Shown piece by piece: positions 53,888 through 62,233 of a stretch of DNA of 64,000 nucleotides. Below the pieces are notes generated by a model. It had not been told where the DNA came from, made no database searches, and worked only from the letters and a program-made list of their open reading frames with translations. The stretch is from MVRV01 sp964646755 (lineage in GTDB: Bacteria > Desulfobacterota > Syntrophia > Syntrophales > Smithellaceae), in NCBI GenBank assembly GCA_964646755.1, contig CAZYIE010000005.1, forward strand, positions 48,364 to 112,363, read 5' to 3'. Each line of letters begins with the position of its first letter. The stretch's first letter is position 1. The position numbers and the translations under genes are program-made.

Positions 53888-55253
53888 AGAAAAAAGGCCT
53901 TATGTGAAGCCGGTAATAAAACAAGTTTCTTTTGCTGACACCGGCAAATTCAAAAGCGAGCACCTGAAAATTTCCTCAATAACAAAAATTGAAGGCTTAT
54001 CAGTTCAAAACTTAATCAGCGATTACGGTTCTCCCCTGTATATTGTTTCGGAAAGTAAGCTGCGGCGCTGCTATAGTGATGTGGCACAGGCATTCACCAA
54101 GCGCTATCCCCGGACAACAATCGCTTACTCTTACAAGACCAACTATTTGAGCGGTATTTGCGCTATACTCCATCAGGAAGGAGCATGGGCTGAGGTTGTT
54201 TCCGGCTTGGAATACGAGATGGCGAGGCAATTAGGCGTTGCCGGACAAATGATCGTCTTTAATGGTCCGTACAAAAATCCGGAGGAAATGAAAAGAGCAT
54301 TTCTTGAAGGGTCTGCTGTTAACCTGGATTCTGCTGATGAGCTGAAAACAGCGGGCGAAGTAGCACAAATGATTGGCCGCAAAGTCAAGGTCGGTATTCG
54401 CGTCAATATGCAGCTTAACTATCCGGCCTGGGATAAATTCGGATTCAGTTATGAACAGGGAGAAGCGCTCGAGGTATGCAGGCAGATAAAGAAACACCGT
54501 TATTTGCAGCTTACTGGTTTGCACTGTCATGCAGGGACTTACATAATTGATCTGGGAATATATCGCCGGTTGATTGAAAATCTAACCGGTCTGGCATTGG
54601 ATATTAAAAAGGAACTGGGAGTGGAAGTGGAATATCTGGACATTGGCGGCGGTTTCCCTTCCAGTAATAGTTTGCACACTCAGCTTATGCCGGGCGACAC
54701 CATTGCTCCACCGATTGAACAATATGCCGAAACGGTCTGCGCAGTTATTAATAAAAAACTGCCTAATTTCAAAAATGCCCCGCGTCTGATTCTGGAACCC
54801 GGACGATCTGTAGTAGATGAATGCATGTATCTGTTAGCAAAAGTTGTATCGGTCAAAGAAAGACTCAACAATAAGCGGGTGATTATTGTTGATGCCGGTA
54901 TTAATCTTCTGCCTGTCGCCAATTTCTATCGTTATGAGATGGCATCTGACCGGGATTCCGCCGAAGATATGGAAGAAGTTGATATCTATGGGGCTCTTTG
55001 CATGCAAATAGACGTTCTGCGAAAAGCGGTGCGGTTGCCTGTGGTAAAAACCGGTGATATAATCACCATCAGCAAAGTGGGGGCATATAATTTTACTCAA
55101 TCCATGCAGTTTATCTATCCCCGCCCGGCTGTCTTGCTACTCAATGAGGGCAATGCGGCAATTATCCGCAGGAAGGAAAAATATGAAGACATCAAAGGCC
55201 CGGAAGTTGTACCAGCCAGATTGCTAAAAAATGTTCCTGCAAATCATAAATAA
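53874..55253 (+). CDS. diaminopimelate-decarboxylase-like fold III PLP enzyme with N-terminal leader-like extension
   Basis: 459 residues from the ATG at 53874. The barrel has the PLP-lysine in AYSYKTNYL (Lys88), HCHAG, DIGGGFP, EPGRSVVDE and YGALCMQIDVL with the dimer-contributed Cys. These fit diaminopimelate, ornithine or similar decarboxylases. The first 45 residues are extra: KRPYVKPVIKQVSF resembles the Y-x-x-P-x-I motif of RiPP precursor leaders. DapL/DapF are elsewhere in the window, so this enzyme is probably not the lysine-pathway LysA. It overlaps both neighbours. Confidence 0.8.
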   Translation: MIKNKEKRPYVKPVIKQVSFADTGKFKSEHLKISSITKIEGLSVQNLISDYGSPLYIVSESKLRRCYSDVAQAFTKRYPRTTIAYSYKTNYLSGICAILHQEGAWAEVVSGLEYEMARQLGVAGQMIVFNGPYKNPEEMKRAFLEGSAVNLDSADELKTAGEVAQMIGRKVKVGIRVNMQLNYPAWDKFGFSYEQGEALEVCRQIKKHRYLQLTGLHCHAGTYIIDLGIYRRLIENLTGLALDIKKELGVEVEYLDIGGGFPSSNSLHTQLMPGDTIAPPIEQYAETVCAVINKKLPNFKNAPRLILEPGRSVVDECMYLLAKVVSVKERLNNKRVIIVDAGINLLPVANFYRYEMASDRDSAEDMEEVDIYGALCMQIDVLRKAVRLPVVKTGDIITISKVGAYNFTQSMQFIYPRPAVLLLNEGNAAIIRRKEKYEDIKGPEVVPARLLKNVPANHK

Positions 55254-57150
55254 ACTAAACCAAATCCAGGAAAAAACGACTGTCGGGTGGCAGAATCTAT
55301 GTGCCAGTTCGTGGATTTTGCAGCTTATAGATATTCTGCTGCGCTCGTACGGCCAGGTTTTGTTCGCGGACAACATCGCCACCGGTCTTTTTCTGCTTAT
55401 TGCCCTGATGTTGATCTCCGGCAGTACGGTATTATTTTCGCTGATCGGCATTACTATTACGTCGCTTACAGCATATTTCTGCAAAGAGGAAAAGATTTTT
55501 ATCCGGCACGGCATCTTTGGTTTCAATGGCGCAGTTTTCGGTTTTTTCTGGAGCTGGTATTTTTCCCTCTCCCTGCTCTCTCTGATGATCTTTATGCTGA
55601 TGGCGATAATTGTTGTCCGGTTGCAATCAACCCTGATGAAAAAACTATCACTGGGACAGTTCAACTTACCGGTAATGAGCCTGCCCGCCGTTATTGTCAT
55701 GCTTGGGTCTCTTGTTATGGTATACTGGTTTGTTTATAGTGCCTGGCTTTTTCCGCCATATGCCATTTATATTGCCAATGGTCTTTCATCTGAACCACTT
55801 ATTAACATTGTGCAATCCGGCAGCAATTCCGTTATGCATTTCAATTTTTCCCAGCAGTCAATGATCTGGCTATTGATCTTCAGCGGCATTTTGATTAATT
55901 CGCGCATCAGTGCTCTTGCCGCCGGGCTGGGCGCCCTTGCCGGCTACTTAATCGTCAAGATTTTCCCTGCGGTCGCCGGAGTTGGTTATGCCCCGGACAT
56001 ATTCATTGGATTCAATGCAATACCTCTGGCCATCGGCCTGTTTGGTGTTTTTTTAGTCGCCAATTTACGAACTTTTTTCTTCACCTGTGCCGGTATCACC
56101 TTCTGCACTGTTTTCTGGCTCCTACTGGTTAAGGTTTGCGGAATATTCAATTTTCCTTTTCTGACGCTGCCTTTCAATTTAACTGTTCTGATGGTTCTGA
56201 TAATATTGAAAAAGAGTAATGCTCAAGTTGCCGGGCTTTACCCTGTGCCGCTAGATGTCATTACTACACCGGAAGATATAATTGCCTGGCATAGAGAAAA
56301 TGTATTGCCGCGTGCTTCGATAAAAGCTTACGAGCATATCGTCCGGTTGCTGAAGAATCCATACCGTATATTCAAGCCCGACAGCGAGGAAATTACTAAA
56401 TTCCTGAAAATCGTTAACCGTTCCGATAAAATTTCCATTCTTTCCGGTGCAGGCACCAGTACCGAGTCCGGCATCCCGGATTTTCGCAGCAATTACAATT
56501 TCTGGAGAAAATTCGGTGCGGAAGATTTCACTTATCAGAACTTCCTGCACCGGGCAGACGTCCGGGCCCGCTATTGGGTCATGGAGCGCCAATTTTATAA
56601 TATTATTATGCGTTCGAAGATTAATCCCACCCACATGGCGACAAAATGGCTGGCTAATCAAAACAAGCTTGCCTGTGTTATTACACAGAATGTCGATGGT
56701 CTTTTTCAGCGAGCAGGTGTGGATCAGGCAAAGGTTATTGAGATTCATGGAACAGCGCATAAAGTAAAATGTTTGAACTGCGGAATGTGCAGCAGCAGGC
56801 AGGATATTGAAGCCATGTTCGAGGCCGGAATTTATATTCCTTACTGCGGCAAATGCAATGGTTTGCTCAAACCTGCAACGGTACTGATGGGCGAAGAACT
56901 AGACAAAGCATTATTTGAGCAGGCGCTATCTAATATTCTTGCCTCGGATTTACTTATTGTCATGGGGACCAGCCTGCAGGTTGATCCGGTAGCTTCCATT
57001 CCGGATATCGCCTGGCAGAAGGGTATTCCTATTATTATTATCAACTCCACTGTCACGCCCCGGGATCATCTGGCGAAGATGTTTGTCAATTGTTCGACGG
57101 GGACATTTTTCAAAAAACTACTTGCGCAGATAAAAAAGGCTGAACAATGA
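55231..57150 (+). CDS. urea-transporter-like membrane domain fused to Sir2 sirtuin
   Basis: 639 residues. Residues 1-330 hold about ten hydrophobic segments with the two-fold UT repeat: GIFGFNGAVFGFF (94-106) and IFIGFNAIPLAIGLFGVFL (257-275), plus GQVLFADNIATGLF at the start, typical of bacterial urea channels. After a linker, residues 400-639 form a complete sirtuin: GAGTSTESGIPDFRS, ITQNVDGL, catalytic His506 in IHGTAHK, zinc cysteines 514/517 and 539/542, and GTSLQVDP. It should couple a membrane channel to NAD-dependent deacylation or ADP-ribosylation. The start overlaps the decarboxylase stop by 23 bp. Confidence 0.85.
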   Translation: MFLQIINKLNQIQEKTTVGWQNLCASSWILQLIDILLRSYGQVLFADNIATGLFLLIALMLISGSTVLFSLIGITITSLTAYFCKEEKIFIRHGIFGFNGAVFGFFWSWYFSLSLLSLMIFMLMAIIVVRLQSTLMKKLSLGQFNLPVMSLPAVIVMLGSLVMVYWFVYSAWLFPPYAIYIANGLSSEPLINIVQSGSNSVMHFNFSQQSMIWLLIFSGILINSRISALAAGLGALAGYLIVKIFPAVAGVGYAPDIFIGFNAIPLAIGLFGVFLVANLRTFFFTCAGITFCTVFWLLLVKVCGIFNFPFLTLPFNLTVLMVLIILKKSNAQVAGLYPVPLDVITTPEDIIAWHRENVLPRASIKAYEHIVRLLKNPYRIFKPDSEEITKFLKIVNRSDKISILSGAGTSTESGIPDFRSNYNFWRKFGAEDFTYQNFLHRADVRARYWVMERQFYNIIMRSKINPTHMATKWLANQNKLACVITQNVDGLFQRAGVDQAKVIEIHGTAHKVKCLNCGMCSSRQDIEAMFEAGIYIPYCGKCNGLLKPATVLMGEELDKALFEQALSNILASDLLIVMGTSLQVDPVASIPDIAWQKGIPIIIINSTVTPRDHLAKMFVNCSTGTFFKKLLAQIKKAEQ

Positions 57151-57154
57151 ACCT

Positions 57155-57604
57155 TTAACTATTGTTTGTTTTCGCATCCGAAGCAGGCTTCTCAATCTTA
57201 GCCATAGTTATGGCATTCATCGGGCAATTTGCTGCGCAAAGCCCGCAGCCTACACATTTGGCAAAATTGATTTCGGCGTAAGCATTCATATCGCCTTTGA
57301 AGCCGGGTTCCGATATTGTAATTACGTCTGCCCGGCAAAACTCACTGCACATAAAACACGCCGAACAATCTTGTTTGTTTACTATAGGTTTAAGGCGATC
57401 TGCAATTTTAACACGCATTACTGCCTTGCCGTTTTGATCGAGTACCGCGCCTTTAGTGCAGGTCATTCCGCAAACCGAGCAATCAATACACTTTACGGTG
57501 TCAATATAATGAATGGCTTTTGGTTCGCCGGTGATAGCGAAAACCGGACACACCTTTTTGCATGCACTACATCCGATACAAGTTTCTGTTATTTTATGTG
57601 CCAT
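57155..57604 (-). CDS. four-cluster polyferredoxin
   Basis: 149 residues with four C-x2-C-x2-C-x3-C motifs (CIGCSACKKVC, CIDCSVCGMTC, CSACFMCSEFC, CVGCGLCAANC), so up to four [4Fe-4S] clusters. Such proteins carry low-potential electrons for oxidoreductases. The aldehyde:ferredoxin oxidoreductase encoded 2 kb away is the most likely partner. It is divergent from the first ThiF-like gene and converges with the sirtuin operon by 4 bp. Confidence 0.92.
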   Translation of the reverse strand: MAHKITETCIGCSACKKVCPVFAITGEPKAIHYIDTVKCIDCSVCGMTCTKGAVLDQNGKAVMRVKIADRLKPIVNKQDCSACFMCSEFCRADVITISEPGFKGDMNAYAEINFAKCVGCGLCAANCPMNAITMAKIEKPASDAKTNNS

Positions 57605-57748
57605 ATCTCTCTACCCTTTTCCTGATTGATTATTTATACAAATTATAATAGGTATCTCGCCTTTAACGTTGCTTATTTGTGGTTGAACTATAGGAAGTTC
57701 GGTCCTGTATGTCAAGGAAATCGTAAACACAAAAGGAACTCAGTTTAA

Positions 57749-58705
57749 ATGACCATACCGTCATACATGGATCTGTTTGCCCGAAATTATGGAATTTTTT
57801 CTGAGGTCGAGCAGGAAAGGCTACGCCACGCCACGATCCTTATCGTAGGATGCGGCGGCATTGGCGGTACCGTAGCGATCATACTTGNNNNNNNNNNTGC
57901 CCGCTCCGGTGTGGGCCGTTTTGTTTTAGTGGATTTCGACCGGTACGAACCGACAAACATGAACCGGCAGATCGCCTGCTTTGCCGACACTCTTGGCCGC
58001 AACAAAGCCGAGGTTATTGGAGAACAGATTCTGAAGATTAATCCCGAGGCCGAAGTCGAGATTCAAGACCGGTTCTTGAACCACGCCGAGATCGCCGCCT
58101 TGATCCCCGGTGCGGATATTGTTTTTCCCGCCGCCGATGATTTCGCCTTCAGTATCATGATCTTCAGAGATGCAAAGCGGCTAGGTAAAACGTCCCTGTT
58201 GGCCGTGCCATCCGGGACATGGGCCAATGTCTGTCTTCTCTCTCCGCACGGACCACCGGTCGAGGATATTGGCGGCGTACCGAAGCTGGAGACCTACGAG
58301 GAGCTGCAGCGGTTGTTCCAGACCCGGAAGTATAAGTTTGGCACCTACGATTACCCGCTTAGGGCGGATTGGCGGATCGATTATTACCGAGGGTTTATCG
58401 AGGAGAACCTGCCTCCCGCCCAGCTATGTTCCTCCGTCTGGCTTTGCTCATCCCTGGCTGCCCTGGAGGTCGTCAAGCACTTAACCGGCCGGTGGAAGCC
58501 TGTCTTTGCGCCACGATACTGGATGATGACAAAAAACAAGATCAGTATTCAGCGGATCAACGGTCTGTCCGTGCAGACTTTGCTTGTCTGGCAGAGAAAA
58601 CTTCTCGGGTACGTCTTTCAGACACGTTTCGGCGTTGGCCTGGAAATTTTACAGAATCTGTGGTGGCGACTATTCTACCGCTGGATGAAATATCTTCAGA
58701 AATGA
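57749..58705 (+). CDS. ThiF/MoeB-like E1 adenylyltransferase, copy 1, contains assembly gap
   Basis: About 318 residues. LIVGCGGIGG is the Rossmann P-loop, VDFDRYEPTNMNRQ binds ATP and FPAADDFAFS is the Mg-binding region. LCSSVWLCSSLAALEVVKHLTG is the E1 crossover helix. The MoeB zinc cysteines (C-x2-C) are absent. A C-terminal tail rich in Trp and aromatic residues (WWRLFYRWMKYL) could bind a membrane or partner. Its stop overlaps the next gene. The partner, a ubiquitin-like carrier, is not encoded nearby. The gap is discussed separately. Confidence 0.82.
   Translation: MTIPSYMDLFARNYGIFSEVEQERLRHATILIVGCGGIGGTVAIILXXXXARSGVGRFVLVDFDRYEPTNMNRQIACFADTLGRNKAEVIGEQILKINPEAEVEIQDRFLNHAEIAALIPGADIVFPAADDFAFSIMIFRDAKRLGKTSLLAVPSGTWANVCLLSPHGPPVEDIGGVPKLETYEELQRLFQTRKYKFGTYDYPLRADWRIDYYRGFIEENLPPAQLCSSVWLCSSLAALEVVKHLTGRWKPVFAPRYWMMTKNKISIQRINGLSVQTLLVWQRKLLGYVFQTRFGVGLEILQNLWWRLFYRWMKYLQK
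57888..57897. other. assembly gap (10 N) in ThiF copy 1
   Basis: Merging the flanks on a shared TG gives ILARSGVGRF, matching TLLARSGCEHF in copy 2, so the true gap is probably a 2-bp overlap. Confidence 0.85.
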
Positions 58706-58719
58706 ACCGCAGGAGATAC

Positions 58720-59664
58720 ATGCAGCCGGCAACGCCCCTCAACTATTTAACCCTTTTCCAAAGAAACTTCGGCATCTTCTCTGCAGACGAGCAGGAACTG
58801 CTCAGAAAGACACGAATCCTCATTATCGGCGACAGTGGTGTGGGCGAAACGCTGGCTACACTGCTGGCCCGTTCCGGTTGCGAACATTTTGTTCTGGTCG
58901 GTCAGGATGCTTATGAACCGGCCGACGTGAACCGTCAGCAGTGCTGCTTTGCTGATACCATCGGTCGGAGCAAATTATCAGTGATCTCCGACTGTCTGAT
59001 GTCCATCAATCCGGAGATCGCAATTGATATCCACCAAGCACTTCCTGGGCATGCGGACATCGACGCGTTGGTTAAACAGGCGGACATTGTTATCCCGGCC
59101 GTTGATGATCTGGCTTACAGCGTCCTGTTGTTCCGCTCGGCGAGAAAAAACGGGAAAACAGCGATTCTGTGCATGCCCTCCGGAGCCATGGGCTGGGTCA
59201 GTGTTTTTATGCCCGGAACACCCACCTTGGAAGACTGTTTCGGCATCCCCGATCTTGATTACGAAGGTCTCGCCAAAATCGTGCGCACACCGGAGTTCAA
59301 ATGCGCTCAGTACAATTACATAACCGCCGGCAGTTGGCGGGTGGATTGGTATCGGGATTACTTTCGGGGCAAGCGCCCACTGGCCCAGATCTGCGCCGTG
59401 GAGTGGTTAGCGGCGGGATTAGCCGCTATGGAGACGCTCAAAGTCGCCTCGGGGAAGTGGCCTCCCACCAAGGCGCCGGGGTGCTGGTCCATAAAACGAG
59501 GCAATGTGTCCCGTTCCCGTTTCAGCAGTTTCGTGAAGTATCACCGTAAACTGGGCTGGTTGATCTTCGGTCACCCTTGGGGCCGGCCGCTGCATCGCTG
59601 GACTCACCTGTTCTGGCACATATTTTTCCGCTATCTGGAGACCCGTCAGCATCGCTCCGGATGA
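58720..59664 (+). CDS. ThiF/MoeB-like E1 adenylyltransferase, copy 2
   Basis: About 314 residues from the ATG at 58720, 4 bp after AGGAG, whose first residues align with copy 1 (LFQRNFGIFS vs LFARNYGIFS); the overlapping ATG at 58702 is the alternative. IIGDSGVGETLATLLARSG is a diverged P-loop (Gly to Asp-Ser), then VNRQ, IPAVDDLAYS and a Trp/His-rich C-terminal helix like copy 1. The divergence suggests that copy 2 may be a non-catalytic partner of copy 1. It converges with the oxidoreductase gene with 1 bp between them. Confidence 0.8.
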   Translation: MQPATPLNYLTLFQRNFGIFSADEQELLRKTRILIIGDSGVGETLATLLARSGCEHFVLVGQDAYEPADVNRQQCCFADTIGRSKLSVISDCLMSINPEIAIDIHQALPGHADIDALVKQADIVIPAVDDLAYSVLLFRSARKNGKTAILCMPSGAMGWVSVFMPGTPTLEDCFGIPDLDYEGLAKIVRTPEFKCAQYNYITAGSWRVDWYRDYFRGKRPLAQICAVEWLAAGLAAMETLKVASGKWPPTKAPGCWSIKRGNVSRSRFSSFVKYHRKLGWLIFGHPWGRPLHRWTHLFWHIFFRYLETRQHRSG

Positions 59665-59665
59665 T

Positions 59666-61585
59666 TCAAGAAAACCGGATGTCTTCCAAATCCAGGCTTT
59701 GCAAGGTTTTGGCGGTCGGCACGCCATGTTGATCCCAGCCTCGAAGTTTATAGTACTTCGGCAGCATCTTGCCCAACGGGACTTTGGTTTTTTTGTTTCC
59801 CGGAATCTGCTCCTCATCGGTAAATCGTGCCGGCAGGGTGTCGTCCTTGGCGCTGAAGCCTTCCCGCAGATTATAAAGTTTTTCCAGCGTGTAGCCTCGT
59901 GCGCCCATGCGCATAAATTTTCCAAAATCCATCTTCATTCCCGTTGCCTGTTCAATCGCCTTGGTGTGGGGCAGCATGGGCAGGTGGAACTTCATCATTA
60001 CCGGAGGCAAGCCCAGCATCAAGTCAACGGAGAGCCACGAGTAGGTCAATACTTGCGTGGTAATCCAGCTGGCTATTTTTGATTCGGGTATTTTAAAGAG
60101 GATTGCCGGCAGGAAAGTCCACGAGGTGAACAGGCAGTTTCCGCCGGCGCTGATTGCCGACAGCAGGTTTTGATCAAGAACGGTGTAGCTTGGCTTTGAT
60201 CGGTAATTGAGAGGATCGAGAATAGCCGGACCAGTGGCCTCGAAATAAATCATATAACCGCCGTCGAGATGACAGGCGCCGCGGTTTGCTGTTGCATATC
60301 CCAGCCCGTGGCCTACAGCTCCGCGCGGCTCGTAGGCCGCGAATTCCATCCCCTTGACATGGGGAGCAAAGGCCTTCCCCCCGTATTTTTCGGACAGATA
60401 ACGGACACCCTCCGCCAAGTCGTTCCCGACGCCCTCACGGAAGGCAATGGCCCGCAGTATCTGGGAGATATTGTCCTTTTTCCCGAACTCAACGCCGCTG
60501 TCCCACAATCCCTTTTCATGCAATTCCGCGGCAAAGCCCATCACGCTCCCGGCAGAAATCGTGTCGATCCCCAGTAGGTCCAGCTCGTAATTCCACTGGA
60601 TTATGGCGTCCATGTCGTTAATGAGCATGTTGGACCCTAGCAGGCACAGAATCTCGTACTCCGGTCCCTTGACTTCGTGGCCGTTAATATTGACTACCCG
60701 GGCACAGCGGATCGGACAGGAAACACACCCGGAGTTCTTCACGAGCCGCGTTTCCGCCAGCGTTTGTCCCGTAATCATCTGGGAGTCCCTATAAGTTCCG
60801 GAGGAAAAGTTCTTCGTTGGCAGGGCATTATGATCGGACAGCGTATTTAAGAACCCCGATGTTCCGTATTTGGGGGCCATCTCACCGGTTGCCGGATGTG
60901 CCTTCAGCATTTTGATCCATTTCCGGATCGTTTTTTTGAATCCTTCCGGGTCGGCAAGCTCGATTTTCTTGCTCCCTTTAGCCGTGATGCCCTTGAGGTT
61001 CTTGGAACCCATCACGGCGCCCATCCCCGATCGGCCATGAACGCGTTCCTGGGAGACGATGATCGAGTACTTGACAAGGTTTTCCCCGGCAGGGCCAATC
61101 ACGAGCTTTCCCACCTTCTTCTCACCCATTGCCTGCTGCGCCTCCTCCGTGTTCATCCCCCAGAGGCCGGCTGCATCCAGAATCTGCACCGTATCGTCCG
61201 TGATGTCGATATAGACGGGGCGAGCGGCTTTGCCGCGGATAAGAACGCCATCCCATCCCGCCCGCTTCAGGTGCATACCGAAATTCCCGCCGCTGTTAGA
61301 ATGGCCGATGGCACCTGTTTGCGGGCTCTTCGCCGAGATATCGAAGCGACTGGTCGAAGGGGCTCCCGTTCCGGTGAGCGGTGAGGTCATGACCACCAGG
61401 ATATTGTCCGGCGACAGGGGATCGATCCCGGCCTTCAGTTCATCCAGGAGAATTTTGGTTGTCAGAAACCGTCCCCCGATAAACCTCTCCCGGTCACGGT
61501 CGGAAATATCATACGTTCCGATACTCCCCGTCGTCAGATTGATATCCAGCACCTTTCCCATGTATCCTTTATACTTGCTTGCCAT
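59666..61585 (-). CDS. aldehyde:ferredoxin oxidoreductase (tungsten/molybdenum pterin)
   Basis: About 639 residues from the ATG at 61585, 8 bp after GGAG; the frame opens at 61633. FIGGRFLTTKILLDELKAGIDPLSPDN, SPLTGTGAPSTSRFD and SGGNFGMHLKRAGWDGVLIRG belong to the N-terminal domain that binds the pterin. SGCVSCPIRC and a late GGNC bind [4Fe-4S]. DLLGIDTISAG is the usual mid-domain text. These enzymes oxidise aldehydes to acids, or reduce acids, with ferredoxin. The neighbouring polyferredoxin and ThiF pair support a dedicated electron and cofactor system. Confidence 0.93.
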   Translation of the reverse strand: MASKYKGYMGKVLDINLTTGSIGTYDISDRDRERFIGGRFLTTKILLDELKAGIDPLSPDNILVVMTSPLTGTGAPSTSRFDISAKSPQTGAIGHSNSGGNFGMHLKRAGWDGVLIRGKAARPVYIDITDDTVQILDAAGLWGMNTEEAQQAMGEKKVGKLVIGPAGENLVKYSIIVSQERVHGRSGMGAVMGSKNLKGITAKGSKKIELADPEGFKKTIRKWIKMLKAHPATGEMAPKYGTSGFLNTLSDHNALPTKNFSSGTYRDSQMITGQTLAETRLVKNSGCVSCPIRCARVVNINGHEVKGPEYEILCLLGSNMLINDMDAIIQWNYELDLLGIDTISAGSVMGFAAELHEKGLWDSGVEFGKKDNISQILRAIAFREGVGNDLAEGVRYLSEKYGGKAFAPHVKGMEFAAYEPRGAVGHGLGYATANRGACHLDGGYMIYFEATGPAILDPLNYRSKPSYTVLDQNLLSAISAGGNCLFTSWTFLPAILFKIPESKIASWITTQVLTYSWLSVDLMLGLPPVMMKFHLPMLPHTKAIEQATGMKMDFGKFMRMGARGYTLEKLYNLREGFSAKDDTLPARFTDEEQIPGNKKTKVPLGKMLPKYYKLRGWDQHGVPTAKTLQSLDLEDIRFS

Positions 61586-61930
61586 ATTATGATCTCCAAT
61601 TTGTTCTTTGTGAGTGTATGAAACGTGAGACATCTCTTAATACCATTTTGCCCGTAAGTTACAAGCTTTGCAAGTCATAATTACTGACTAAAGTGATATA
61701 AGAAGGACACGGATGTTCGTCAAGCTTTTATTTAAGGCATATGTCCCCAATAATGATAGTTCAAAAAGATGTTTATGCCCGGAGGGTGCGCAAGCAGGCT
61801 GTCCTTGCAGGCCTCACCGAAATACTGTAACGCGTTCCGGAAGAAGAGCCTTGAACTATTTATTTTTTTCATTTTGCTACGGGATTAATTATGTGCTATA
61901 TGGCTGCCTCGCAATTTTAAGTTACAATAT
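61586..61930. other. intergenic region before tRNA-Arg
   Basis: 345 bp. It holds the oxidoreductase promoter on the minus strand and a possible tRNA promoter TTGCTA/TATATG with 17-bp spacing (61874-61902). No gene is seen; the overlapping frames contain tRNA sequence. Confidence 0.4.
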
Positions 61931-62007
61931 GCGCCCATGGCTCAGCTGGATAGAGCGCCAGACTACGAATCTGGATGTCGCAAGTTCGAATCTTGCTGGG
62001 CGCACCA
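61931..62007 (+). tRNA. tRNA-Arg (anticodon ACG)
   Basis: A 77-nt cloverleaf including an encoded CCA. The acceptor stem is GCGCCCA/TGGGCGC, the anticodon stem CCAGA/TCTGG holds the loop CTACGAA with ACG at 61965-61967, and the T-loop is TTCGAAT. It reads CGU after wobble modification. Confidence 0.97.
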
Positions 62008-62008
62008 G

Positions 62009-62044
62009 AAAAAAGGGATTGGATTTTTTCCAATCCCTTTTTTT
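62009..62044 (+). terminator. intrinsic terminator after tRNA-Arg
   Basis: A long A/T-flanked stem (AAAAAAGGGATTGGA / TCCAATCCCTTTTTT) with a TTTTT loop begins 2 nt after the CCA and runs into T residues. Confidence 0.92.
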
Positions 62045-62233
62045 CTGGAATAGAGCTTACATGGCAACAAGAGGTGTTTGCCGGCTTTTAGCCTCTCTAA
62101 GGTTACCATGGCGCTACGGAACTGTAATCACTGGCGATTTATTTGACAAAGCGGATTAATCTATATATCATTTAACCAGATAATATTTTTATGGATGCAG
62201 ATTCATTTATGAAACGGTTGGAGTGAAATCGGC

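Noticed and set aside
61713..62159. 148-residue plus-strand frame
   Set aside because: It runs through the tRNA-Arg gene and its terminator.
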